Shown in pieces: positions 1 to 7,105 of a DNA stretch of 34,345 bases. Both the position numbers and the translations under genes were made by a program. Positions within the stretch are counted from its first letter, which is position 1. Each line of letters begins with the position of its first letter. The DNA is from Oerskovia merdavium. Its GTDB lineage: Bacteria; Actinomycetota; Actinomycetes; Actinomycetales; Cellulomonadaceae. The stretch spans positions 183,415-217,759 of the forward strand of contig NZ_JACSQF010000002.1 in NCBI RefSeq assembly GCF_014836755.1. Reading direction: 5' to 3'. The notes below the pieces were generated by a model, which saw nothing but the letters and a program-made list of their open reading frames with translations, was not told where the DNA came from and searched no databases.

Positions 1-167
1 CCCCCCCCCCCCCCCCCCCACGAGCCCCGCCTCGCCGGGCCCCGGCGAGGCGAGCGACGCCATCGGGCTCGTTCCGCGGCACACCTCCACGGATGTGCAC
101 GATTCCCGGTGGCCGTGTCCCGAGCGCCGTGTCGACCGTCCTGCCTGCCGGCTCCTCGTCACATGTG
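1..167. other. Non-coding left end with C homopolymer
   Basis: No gene is supported here. The first 19 bases are all C, followed by a GC-rich stretch with one hairpin. The homopolymer looks like a contig-end artefact rather than biology, because the right end finishes in a G run of matching sense. Confidence 0.6.
28..52. terminator. Hairpin at the left end
   Basis: Arms CGCCTCGCCGG (28-38) and CCGGCGAGGCG (42-52) form a perfect 11-bp stem with a 3-nt loop. It lies about 115 nt beyond the stop of the minus-strand glycosyltransferase gene. No T-tract follows. It may terminate that transcript or belong to a gene beyond the window. Confidence 0.45.
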
Positions 168-1379
168 TCAGCGCACCCCGAGCGGGACCCGCTGCCCCCG
201 GTGGAGACGTTCGATCACGGTCGAGTACGCCGCGATCATCCGGGTGTGGCTGAACCGCGGACGGCTGCGCAGGAGCGCGAGGCTCAGCTCGTCCCGTCGT
301 CGGGCCGCCTCCTCCCACGCCGCGCAGACCGCGGCCGGGTCCCTGGGGGTCACGAAACCGATCCCGTCGACGATCGACGCGGCGTCGCCCACGTCGGTCG
401 TGACGGGGACGGCCCCGCTCATGGCCCCCTCGATGAGGCACAGCGGTGCCGCCTCGCCGAACGACGAGGTGAGCGCGATGACGTCGGCCACGCCGTACAC
501 CGACTCCATGTCGCGGCGAACGCCCAGGAGATGGACCCGTACGAGCAGGTCCGGGCGATCCGCGAACGAGGCCCGCAGGTCCTCCCTCAGCGCCGGGTTC
601 GTCGGGCTCATCCCCGCGCCGCACATCAGCACGTGCCCCGACGGGTTTCGTGCGAGGAACGCCCGGGCAGAGCGGACGAACAGGCCCACGTCCTTCATCT
701 CGTCGTAGCGCGCCGCGAACGCGACGACCGTCGCGTCGGGCGGGACGCCGAGCATCCCGCGTCGGGCTGCGCGACGGCGCGGGGCCAGCGGGCGGAACCG
801 CGCCAGGTCCACGCCGTTCGGGATCACGTGGAGGAGCGACGCAGGCACCCCGGCGGCGCGGTAGGCGTCCCGGGTCGACTCCGCGCAGCAGACGGCGCCG
901 GCCAGGCGGCCGCCGGCGACCGTCGCGAGCAGGTCGTCGAGCGCCGGACCCTGGTGCTCCGGGTCCGACCGGTGCAGGCACGCGATCACCGGGCGTTCCG
1001 GGAACCCGTCCTGGTTGACGAGCCGCAGGGGCTGCTCCTTGAGCGACAGGACGACGTCGGACCGCGAAGCGAGTGCTGCTGCCGTGGCCAGCTCCGCCTC
1101 GGTGAATCCCCGCGAGGTGGGGGCGTCCCCGGACTCCGGGTGCCGACCCAGCGAGGCGACCTGGATCCCCGCGGCGCGGAGCGCCTGGTACCGCGGGTCC
1201 TCGGTCATGGGTTGGAGCAGCCCCTCGCGCAGGACCTCGTGGTGGATGCTCAGGACCGAGTGCGCCTGTCGGCCCCCGCCGTGCAACCCGGTGATGACCG
1301 CGCTGTGCAGCACTCGTGCCCCGCCGCTGAAGAAGCCCTCGTAGATCGACTGGACCCGCAGTCCGTCACCTGCTGACAT
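168..1379 (-). CDS. GT4-family glycosyltransferase
   Basis: A 403-residue protein with a GT-B fold pattern. It probably transfers a sugar from a nucleotide donor to a glycan or lipid acceptor at the cytoplasmic face; donor and acceptor cannot be read from sequence. The C-terminal half carries the GT4 signature: an E-x7-E pair at about E309/E317 inside FGEAAPLCLIEG, followed by a donor-site stretch ending in VTP. A segment reading HVIPNGVD, typical of the GT4 interdomain region, lies near the middle. The ATG at 1379 was chosen because GGAGG sits 7 nt upstream; the frame stays open further upstream, but without a ribosome site and into the neighbouring gene. It follows the aminotransferase gene by 122 nt on the same strand, so they may be co-transcribed. 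No signal peptide is seen. Confidence 0.8.
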   Translation of the reverse strand: MSAGDGLRVQSIYEGFFSGGARVLHSAVITGLHGGGRQAHSVLSIHHEVLREGLLQPMTEDPRYQALRAAGIQVASLGRHPESGDAPTSRGFTEAELATAAALASRSDVVLSLKEQPLRLVNQDGFPERPVIACLHRSDPEHQGPALDDLLATVAGGRLAGAVCCAESTRDAYRAAGVPASLLHVIPNGVDLARFRPLAPRRRAARRGMLGVPPDATVVAFAARYDEMKDVGLFVRSARAFLARNPSGHVLMCGAGMSPTNPALREDLRASFADRPDLLVRVHLLGVRRDMESVYGVADVIALTSSFGEAAPLCLIEGAMSGAVPVTTDVGDAASIVDGIGFVTPRDPAAVCAAWEEAARRRDELSLALLRSRPRFSHTRMIAAYSTVIERLHRGQRVPLGVR

Positions 1380-1501
1380 GGCGTCACCTCCGTCGCCAGG
1401 ATCGGGCACCTCGATGTCCGACGCGTGGCGATCCTGTGACATCGGCATGACGTGTGCGGCCAGGTCCGGCCTCGACGAGGCGTCCGCGCGTCGCCGCGCC
1501 C

Positions 1502-2689
1502 TCAGCGGACTGCCGCGTACGCCGCCGCGAACCGCGGGAGGCTGGCCTCGAGCGTACTCAGGCTCGCGGTGAGCGAGATGCGGAAGCGGCCGGGCGTCTC
1601 GAAGTACTTGCCGCCCAGGACCAGGACGTCGTGCTCGGCGAGCAGGGCCTCGAACGCCCGGTCGTCGGGCACGGGCGAGCGGGGGAAGAGGTAGAACGTG
1701 CCCTCGGGGCTGTGGACGTCGTAGCCGATCTCGCGCAGGCCGGCGACCATGAGGTCCCGCTTGCGCTCGTAGAGCGCGACGTCGAACGGGATCTGCTCGA
1801 GCAGGGGCAGCGCGTGCTGCAGCACCGCGTTGGGGAACGCGTACCCGATCGCGATCTGGAGCGCCTCGATCGCGGGCCGCAGGTCCTCCCGGCGGGGCAG
1901 GGTCGGTGGGACCGCGAGGTACCCGATGCGCTGGCCGGGCGCGAGCAGCGTCTTGCCGTAGCTGTAGGCAAGCAGCGACCACGGGTACACCTCGGTGGGG
2001 CTGTGGAACGGCGTGCCGTCATAGACGATGCGGTGGTACGGCTCGTCGGAGACCACGAAGATGCGGCGCCCGTTCCGGTGGGAGGCCTCGTCGAGCAGCG
2101 CCGCGAGGCGCCGCAGCTGCTCGACGGGGTAGACCCGCCCGGTCGGGTTGTTGGGCGTGTTGACCAGGACGACCCGGGTCCGGGACGTGATCGCGCCCGC
2201 GATCGCGTCGAGGTCCAGGTCGAAGGTCTCGGGCAGGATCGGGACCTTCACGGGGGTCAGCCCGGCCTCGCGCACGATCACCTCGTACGCGAACCACGGC
2301 GGGACGCTGTAGACGACCTCGTCGCCCGGGTCGGTGACGAGCTTGAGCGCGAGCGCGAGGGCGGTGAAGCCTCCCGTCGTGAGGTGGACGTCGTCGGGCT
2401 CGAACGGGACGCCCACGACGCCTCGCAGTGCCGCGGCCGCCGCCGCGCGGGCCTCGGGCTCGCTGACCTTGTAGCCGAACCAGTGCTCGTCGCGCGGGAC
2501 GGCGCTCGCGCGCAGCGCGTCGACGTACCCGGCCGGGGCCGGGTCGTGCGGGTTGCCGAACGTGAGGTCGAGGACCCCGGGCCGTGCGCGCCGCTCGGGG
2601 TAGACGTGCGCGAAGAACCCGAGCAGGTGGTCGAACGGGGTGGACCGCGCGAGGTCCGCCGCGCGTCGGGAGATCGTCTCGTCGGCCAT
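1502..2689 (-). CDS. Fold-type I PLP aminotransferase
   Basis: A 395-residue class I/II aminotransferase. It would move an amino group between an amino acid and a 2-oxo acid using pyridoxal phosphate in the cytoplasm; the substrate is not identifiable. The PLP lysine is K246 in SYGKTLLAPGQRIGY. Upstream are the family motifs NTPNNPTGRVYP (cofactor and substrate binding) and VVSDEPYHRIVYDG (the Asp that contacts the pyridine nitrogen). The C-terminal FRISLTAS holds the Arg expected to bind the substrate carboxylate. The ATG at 2689 is preceded by AGGAG at 6 nt; upstream in-frame sequence is low in plausibility. The gene is divergent from the exporter at 3106, and a 21-bp dyad lies in its promoter area. 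The product could belong to the branch that includes aspartate- and aromatic-type enzymes. Confidence 0.85.
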   Translation of the reverse strand: MADETISRRAADLARSTPFDHLLGFFAHVYPERRARPGVLDLTFGNPHDPAPAGYVDALRASAVPRDEHWFGYKVSEPEARAAAAAALRGVVGVPFEPDDVHLTTGGFTALALALKLVTDPGDEVVYSVPPWFAYEVIVREAGLTPVKVPILPETFDLDLDAIAGAITSRTRVVLVNTPNNPTGRVYPVEQLRRLAALLDEASHRNGRRIFVVSDEPYHRIVYDGTPFHSPTEVYPWSLLAYSYGKTLLAPGQRIGYLAVPPTLPRREDLRPAIEALQIAIGYAFPNAVLQHALPLLEQIPFDVALYERKRDLMVAGLREIGYDVHSPEGTFYLFPRSPVPDDRAFEALLAEHDVLVLGGKYFETPGRFRISLTASLSTLEASLPRFAAAYAAVR

Positions 2690-2774
2690 GGGAGCTCCTC
2701 GCTCGGGCGACGGAAGTGCCGGGAGGTGGGTCGCCGGGGCGGTGGTCGGCTGGCGACAGGGTGGCCGGAGGCCA

Positions 2775-2795
2775 CGTGGAACAGGCGATTCCACG
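2775..2795. promoter_or_regulatory. 21-bp dyad over the aminotransferase -10 area
   Basis: Arms CGTGGAA (2775-2781) and TTCCACG (2789-2795) are perfect inverted repeats with a 7-nt spacer. Read on the minus strand, a TAGCGT -10-like box (2798-2793) overlaps the dyad, so a bound protein would block transcription of the aminotransferase gene. No convincing -35 was found. The binding factor is unknown. Confidence 0.4.
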
Positions 2796-2960
2796 CTAGC
2801 ACCGGGTGCTCAGGCTGGGCCCGCGGACCGGCCGGGGGGAAAGGCAGGCCCGACGGCGCCGCCCGCTCTCGTCAGGCAGGTCACCTCGCGGGGACCGCGC
2901 CCAGGCGGGAAGCCGGTCGCGCGGACGCCGTCGTCGGGTCCTCGTGGGGGAACTCACACC

Positions 2961-2988
2961 CTGACATGACGCCCCGACACGATAAGAT
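2961..2988 (+). promoter_or_regulatory. Probable promoter of the first DHA2 exporter
   Basis: CTGACA (2961-2966) and TAAGAT (2983-2988) are separated by 16 nt. This small A/T-rich patch in GC-rich DNA is a good match to a housekeeping sigma-factor promoter. It leaves a leader of about 110 nt before the ATG at 3106. Confidence 0.5.
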
Positions 2989-3105
2989 AGTTCGTCTGTC
3001 CGACTTCGTAGTTGGGGCGGTCGAACGGTCTGCGACATCTCGCGACGCGTCTCGATCCGGGCTGGAAACCCCACGATCCCCCCGTTGCGTCCCCGAAGGT
3101 CGGTC

Positions 3106-4641
3106 ATGCCCGCTTCTCCTCCCTCCACCACTGCGCCCTCGGCTCAGGTGGTCCCTCCCTCGGCCGAGCCCCATGGTTCGGCCTCGGCAGAGCACGATGC
3201 CCCCGGCGCGTCCGGGCCCCGCCGCTGGTGGATCCTCATCATCCTCGCGCTCACGCAGCTGCTCGTCGTGCTCGACGGGACGATCGTGAACATCGCCCTC
3301 CCGCAGGCCCAGCTCGAGCTCGGCCTCACGGACACGCAGAGGCAGTGGGTCGTCACGGCCTACGCGCTCGCGTTCGGCGCCCTCCTGCTGCTCGGTGGAC
3401 GCATCGCCGACTACTGGGGGCGCAAGCGCACCTACCTGCTCGGGATGGTCGGCTTCGGCGTCGCGTCGCTGCTCGCGGGCCTCGCGCGCAACGGCACCGA
3501 GCTCATCGCGATGCGAGGTCTCCAGGGCGTCTTCGCGGCGCTCCTCGCCCCCGCGGCGCTCGCGCTCCTCACGGTCTCGTTCCCTCGCGGCAAGGACCGC
3601 AACACGGCGTTCGCCGTCTTCGGCTCGGTCGCGGGCGTCGGTGCAGCGGTCGGCCTGGTCCTCGGTGGCGCGCTCACCGAGTTCGCGGACTGGCGCTGGT
3701 GCCTGTGGGTCAACGTCCCGGTCGTCGTGGTCGCGCTCGTCGCGGGTGCGCTCCTGATCGGGGAGAGCAAGGCCGAGGGCGACAACAAGTACGACGTGCT
3801 GGGCACCGTCGTGGTGGTCCTCGGGCTCGGGTCGCTCGTCTACGGATTCACGCTCGCCGAGCACAGCTGGGTCGCGCCCGAGACCATCGCGTGCCTGGCG
3901 GCAGGCGTCGTGCTCATCGCGCTGTTCGTGTGGATCGAGTCCCGTGTCGCGCAGCCGCTCCTCCCGCTGCGCGTGCTGACGAACAAGGTCCGTGCCGGCG
4001 CGTTCCTGGTGCAGGCCATCTTCGGTGCGCTGATGATCGGTGCGCTGCTGTACCTGGCGCTCCACCTGCAGATCGTCCTGGGCCTCTCGCCGCTGCACGC
4101 GGGCCTGGGCACGCTCCCCATGACGATCATGACGCTCCTCCTGGCCCCGGCGATCACCAAGTTCCTCCCGCGGTTCGGTCCCCGTCCGCTGATGATCGGC
4201 GGGCCCCTGGTCGCGGCCGTCGCGCTGCTCTACCTGAGCCGCATCACGGTCGGCGGGTCGTACGCGACCGAGGTCCTGCCCGCACTCGTCGTGCTGGGCG
4301 TGGGCATGGCCATGGTCCTCGTGCCGCTCCAGAACGTCGCCCTCTCGGGGGTCGAGCCCCACGACGCGGGCGCCGCGAGCGCGACCGTCAACGCCTCGAT
4401 GCAGATCGGCGGCTCGATCGGCCTCTCGGTCTTCACGACGATCTACGCGAGCGTCGTCGCGGGAGCCGTCGTGACCGACGAGGCGTCGCAGCTCGCCGCG
4501 TTCGTCGACGGGTACTCGGCGGCCTTCGTCGCGACGGCCGTCACGATGGTCGTGGGTGCCGTCATCGCCGCGGTGCTGATCCGCGGCCCCAAGGAACAGC
4601 TGCTGCCGCAGGGCGACCAGGTCGCGGTGCACCTGGGCTGA
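3106..4641 (+). CDS. DHA2-family MFS drug exporter (EmrB/QacA type)
   Basis: A 511-residue, probably 14-helix membrane transporter that would export drug-like compounds using the proton gradient. The first helix contains LLVVLDGTIVNIALPQ, the DHA2 helix-1 signature with its conserved Asp. A motif A-like loop, GGRIADYWGRKR, follows helix 2, and a glycine-rich motif C-like stretch (VAGVGAAVGLVLGG) falls in helix 5. The first 40 residues are a Pro/Ser/Ala-rich cytoplasmic leader. The ATG at 3106 has GAAGG 7 nt upstream; a TTG 21 nt earlier is in frame but lacks a site. No regulator gene is adjacent. The substrate cannot be read from sequence. Confidence 0.85.
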   Translation: MPASPPSTTAPSAQVVPPSAEPHGSASAEHDAPGASGPRRWWILIILALTQLLVVLDGTIVNIALPQAQLELGLTDTQRQWVVTAYALAFGALLLLGGRIADYWGRKRTYLLGMVGFGVASLLAGLARNGTELIAMRGLQGVFAALLAPAALALLTVSFPRGKDRNTAFAVFGSVAGVGAAVGLVLGGALTEFADWRWCLWVNVPVVVVALVAGALLIGESKAEGDNKYDVLGTVVVVLGLGSLVYGFTLAEHSWVAPETIACLAAGVVLIALFVWIESRVAQPLLPLRVLTNKVRAGAFLVQAIFGALMIGALLYLALHLQIVLGLSPLHAGLGTLPMTIMTLLLAPAITKFLPRFGPRPLMIGGPLVAAVALLYLSRITVGGSYATEVLPALVVLGVGMAMVLVPLQNVALSGVEPHDAGAASATVNASMQIGGSIGLSVFTTIYASVVAGAVVTDEASQLAAFVDGYSAAFVATAVTMVVGAVIAAVLIRGPKEQLLPQGDQVAVHLG

Positions 4642-4642
4642 G

Positions 4643-4666
4643 CGCGTCCCCGGAGCCGGGGACGCG
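4643..4666. terminator. Terminator hairpin after the exporter
   Basis: CGCGTCCCCG (4643-4652) pairs perfectly with CGGGGACGCG (4657-4666) around a 4-nt loop. It begins one base after the exporter stop codon. No T-tract follows, as is common for actinobacterial terminators. Confidence 0.65.
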
Positions 4667-4682
4667 GTTCCGGAGCACGTCC

Positions 4683-4721
4683 AGGCCGCTCGACGACGCC
4701 CCGCGCGTCGTCGAGCGGCCT
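4683..4721. terminator. 17-bp hairpin between convergent genes
   Basis: Arms 4683-4699 and 4705-4721 pair perfectly over 17 bp with a 5-nt loop; the 5' arm starts AGGCCGCTCGACG. It sits between the convergent exporter and kinase genes, so it can act on transcripts from both sides. Confidence 0.7.
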
Positions 4722-4784
4722 CTCGGGTCTCCGGCGTCTGCCGGTGTCACGCGCCTCGGCGGCGCGTCGCGCGGGTCGTCCCGT

Positions 4785-4810
4785 GCCCGACGGCGGCGCG
4801 CGCCTCGGGC
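4785..4810. terminator. Bulged hairpin after the kinase gene
   Basis: GCCCGA (4785-4790) pairs with TCGGGC (4805-4810), and GGCG (4792-4795) pairs with CGCC (4801-4804), leaving one bulged C. It lies about 30 nt past the minus-strand kinase stop. Its sequence (4784-4808) nearly repeats 18976-19000, part of another terminator. Confidence 0.5.
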
Positions 4811-4841
4811 GGTCGCGGAGCCCTGGGCCCGGTGCAGCCGG

Positions 4842-5468
4842 TCAGCCCGCGAGCAGCGCGCGGACGTCCTTCTCGGCCTGCCCGGGAGACGCGGTCCGGC
4901 AGCCCTTGTCGACCCAGCCCTGGACGAGCCGCGGCTCGTCGCGCAGCAGCCCCCAGCCGCGGCGCAGCAGCGTGAGCGGCGGCTTGCGCGACTCACCGAG
5001 GTCCCGGAGGAGCCGGAACCAGAACGTCATGAGCCGCGGCCGGCGCAGGCAGATCGCGTCCGCGAGGATGCCCTCGGCCCGGCAGGCGTCGACCAGCTCG
5101 GCAGCGAAGATCCCCTCCGCGATGACGATCCGTGACCCCGTGACGTCGAGGTGGGTCGTGCCCGTCCGGCGCGAGGTCGGGATGTCGTAGACCGGGACGT
5201 CCGAGTGACCCGTCGTGACGAGCGAGAGCAGCGCCTCGAGGGCACCGGCACCGTCCCAGCTCCCGGGCGAGTCCCAGTCGACGATGCCGAACCGGTGGGG
5301 CATGTCCGGGTGGTCGACGTCGCGGTAGAAGTCGTCGAGCGCGACGACCGGCAGGCCCAGGCGACGGGTCAACGACGTCTTCCCCGAGCCGGACGGGCCC
5401 GTCAGCAGGACGATCCGTCGGGGTGGGACACGCGTGCCCTCGGGCAGGTCGAAGAGGCCGTTCGTCAC
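4842..5468 (-). CDS. Uridine kinase-like P-loop ATPase
   Basis: A 208-residue nucleoside or phosphoribulokinase-like protein. Such enzymes phosphorylate a small hydroxylated substrate with ATP. The P-loop GPSGSGKTS is at residues 24-32. It is followed by VVALDDFYRDVDHPD, the usual position of the substrate-binding Asp-Asp-Phe-Tyr segment, and by IVIAEGIFA, equivalent to the VEG motif of uridine kinases. The GTG at 5468 is used, with GGAG about 9 nt upstream; the frame continues open upstream but without homologous-looking sequence. The gene is divergent from the M20 amidohydrolase and convergent with the exporter. Whether uridine is the true substrate is not decided by sequence. Confidence 0.75.
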   Translation of the reverse strand: MTNGLFDLPEGTRVPPRRIVLLTGPSGSGKTSLTRRLGLPVVALDDFYRDVDHPDMPHRFGIVDWDSPGSWDGAGALEALLSLVTTGHSDVPVYDIPTSRRTGTTHLDVTGSRIVIAEGIFAAELVDACRAEGILADAICLRRPRLMTFWFRLLRDLGESRKPPLTLLRRGWGLLRDEPRLVQGWVDKGCRTASPGQAEKDVRALLAG

Positions 5469-5627
5469 CCGACCATTCTCCCAGCCTCCGGGGCGCACCC
5501 GGACGCGTGGCGCCGTCGGGCCGTGTGAGGAACCCCCTTCACTGCGCGCGTGCGGCGGACCTGTCCCGGTGGCTGCCCGGCAGCGAGCGTGTGACCGTGG
5601 AGGACACCCTCGCGACAGGAGATGCTC

Positions 5628-6872
5628 GTGGCTGCTCAGGAGAACGTCCCGATCGACCCGGCGCTCGTCGACCTCTACAAGGACCTCCACCGTCATCCGG
5701 AGCTCGGGTTCCAGGAGCATCGCACGTCCGGGATCGTGGCCGAACGCCTCCGTGCGCTCGGGTACGAGGTCACCACGGGCATCGGCCGGACCGGCGTCGT
5801 GGGCCTCCTCGAGAACGGCACGGGCCCCACCGCGCTGCTCCGGGCGGACATGGACGCGCTGCCCGTCAAGGAGGACACCGGTCTCGACTACGCGAGCACC
5901 GCGACCGCGACCGACGCGAACGGCAAGACCGTCCCCGTCGACCACGCGTGCGGCCACGACCTGCACACCACGTGCCTGCTCGGGGCGGCCGAGGTCCTCG
6001 CGAACGACAAGACGAGCTGGTCCGGGACGCTCGTGCTCGTGTTCCAGCCCGCCGAGGAGCTCGGCGCCGGGGCGCAGGCACTGGTCGACGACGGCCTCTT
6101 CGACAGGTTCCCGAAGCCCGACGTCGTGCTCGGGCAGCACGTCGCCCCCCTGCCCGCCGGGAAGATCGCCGGGCACGCCGGCGCGTCGTACGCGGGCTCG
6201 GACTCGCTGCGCATCCGCATCGTCGGCAAGGGCGCGCACGGGTCGATGCCGCAGTCCTCGGTCGACCCGGTCGTGATCGCCGCGTCGACCGTCCTGCGCC
6301 TGCAGACGATCATCTCGCGCGAGATCCCGAGCACCTCGATCGCGGTCCTGACCGTCGGGTCCGTGCACGCCGGGAGCGCCGCGAACGTCATCCCCGGCGA
6401 GGCCGAGCTCCAGCTCAACATCCGCAGCTACGACGAGGCCACGCGCCAGCACATCCTCGACAGCGTCGAGCGGATCGTCCGCGGGGAGGCGGCGACGTCC
6501 GGGGCGCCCGAGGAGCCGACGATCACCGAGATCGAGCGCTTCCCCGTCGTCGTGAACGACGCGGACGCCCTCGCGAAGACGCTCGACGCGTTCGCTGCCT
6601 GGCTCGGCCCGGACAAGATCATGGACCCCGGGGCCGGTGCGGGCAGCGAGGACGTCGGCATCCTCGCGACGAGCTCGGGCGCCAAGCTGTCCTACTGGCT
6701 CCTGGGCGGCACCGACCCCTCGCTCTTCACGACCGGGGACATGAACGACCCCGCACTCCTCAAGGTGCCCTCCAACCACTCGCCCCACTACGCCCCGGTC
6801 ATCGACCCGACCCTCGGGATCGGCGTGACCGCGCTGGTCACCGCCGCCCGCACCTGGTTGCCCGCGGGATAG
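5628..6872 (+). CDS. M20-family amidohydrolase
   Basis: A 414-residue cytoplasmic metallo-amidohydrolase of the hippurate/N-acyl-amino-acid hydrolase group, which cleaves N-acyl bonds with a metal centre. Metal and catalytic residues are visible: C108 and H110 in DHACGHDLHTT, E143-E144 in QPAEELGAG, H171 in GQHVAPL and H387 near SNHSPHYAP. The dimerisation lid domain lies between, containing KGAHGSMPQSSVDP. The GTG at 5628 is preferred over the ATG at 5622: AGGAG (5617-5621) directly abuts the ATG but stands 6 nt from the GTG. A terminator-like hairpin follows, then the chitinase gene. A link to chitin-derived N-acetyl compounds is possible but not shown. Confidence 0.85.
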   Translation: MAAQENVPIDPALVDLYKDLHRHPELGFQEHRTSGIVAERLRALGYEVTTGIGRTGVVGLLENGTGPTALLRADMDALPVKEDTGLDYASTATATDANGKTVPVDHACGHDLHTTCLLGAAEVLANDKTSWSGTLVLVFQPAEELGAGAQALVDDGLFDRFPKPDVVLGQHVAPLPAGKIAGHAGASYAGSDSLRIRIVGKGAHGSMPQSSVDPVVIAASTVLRLQTIISREIPSTSIAVLTVGSVHAGSAANVIPGEAELQLNIRSYDEATRQHILDSVERIVRGEAATSGAPEEPTITEIERFPVVVNDADALAKTLDAFAAWLGPDKIMDPGAGAGSEDVGILATSSGAKLSYWLLGGTDPSLFTTGDMNDPALLKVPSNHSPHYAPVIDPTLGIGVTALVTAARTWLPAG

Positions 6873-6904
6873 CACCGCTCCTGCGCGACGTCGACCCGCA
6901 GGTG

Positions 6905-6935
6905 GGCCGCCGTCGCGACTCCAGACGGCGGCCCG
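6905..6935. terminator. Terminator hairpin after the M20 gene
   Basis: GGGCCGCCGTC (6905-6915) and GACGGCGGCCC (6925-6935) form a perfect 11-bp stem with a 9-nt loop, 32 nt past the amidohydrolase stop. No T-tract follows. Confidence 0.65.
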
Positions 6936-7006
6936 GCCGCCTCTCCGGGGCGGCCGTTCGGGGGCCCGGCCACCGTTCGTGCGGGGGACCACGTACGTAG
7001 CGATCG

Positions 7007-7050
7007 TGTGGCAGACCCTGATGTGGACCCTCGAGCACCCGCCCTAGCGT
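7007..7050 (+). promoter_or_regulatory. Chitinase promoter area with paired direct repeats
   Basis: Two copies of a TGTGG...ACCCT pattern lie in tandem: TGTGG 7007-7011 with ACCCT 7015-7019, and TGTGG 7022-7026 with ACCCT 7027-7031. TAGCGT (7045-7050) fits an actinobacterial -10. The TGGACC at 7024-7029 is a -35 candidate, but its 15-nt spacing is short. Paired direct repeats over the -35 are known in Streptomyces chitinase promoters; that this is the same kind of site is inference. Confidence 0.4.
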
Positions 7051-7063
7051 GGCCCCACACGAT

Positions 7064-7085
7064 GCTGCGGCAACGGTGCCGCAGC
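7064..7085 (+). promoter_or_regulatory. Perfect hairpin in the chitinase leader
   Basis: GCTGCGGCA (7064-7072) and TGCCGCAGC (7077-7085) form a perfect 9-bp stem with the loop ACGG. It stands between the presumed transcription start and the ribosome site (about 7094-7099), so it may protect the mRNA 5' end, tune translation, or be a DNA operator. Confidence 0.5.
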
Positions 7086-7105
7086 CGTGCTGGGGAGGGT
7101 CGATC

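Noticed and set aside
93-1376. Long plus-strand open frame opposite the glycosyltransferase gene
   Set aside because: Arg/Pro-rich, low-information translation typical of a GC-rich shadow frame; the minus-strand frame has clear GT4 motifs and a good ribosome site.
1380-1501. Small gene between aminotransferase and glycosyltransferase
   Set aside because: Open frames here lack a ribosome site and are continuous with shadow frames of neighbours.
7007-7031. DasR-type operator before the chitinase
   Set aside because: The TGG...ACC spacing is wrong and there is no full TGGTCTAGACCA-like palindrome; only direct repeats are present.
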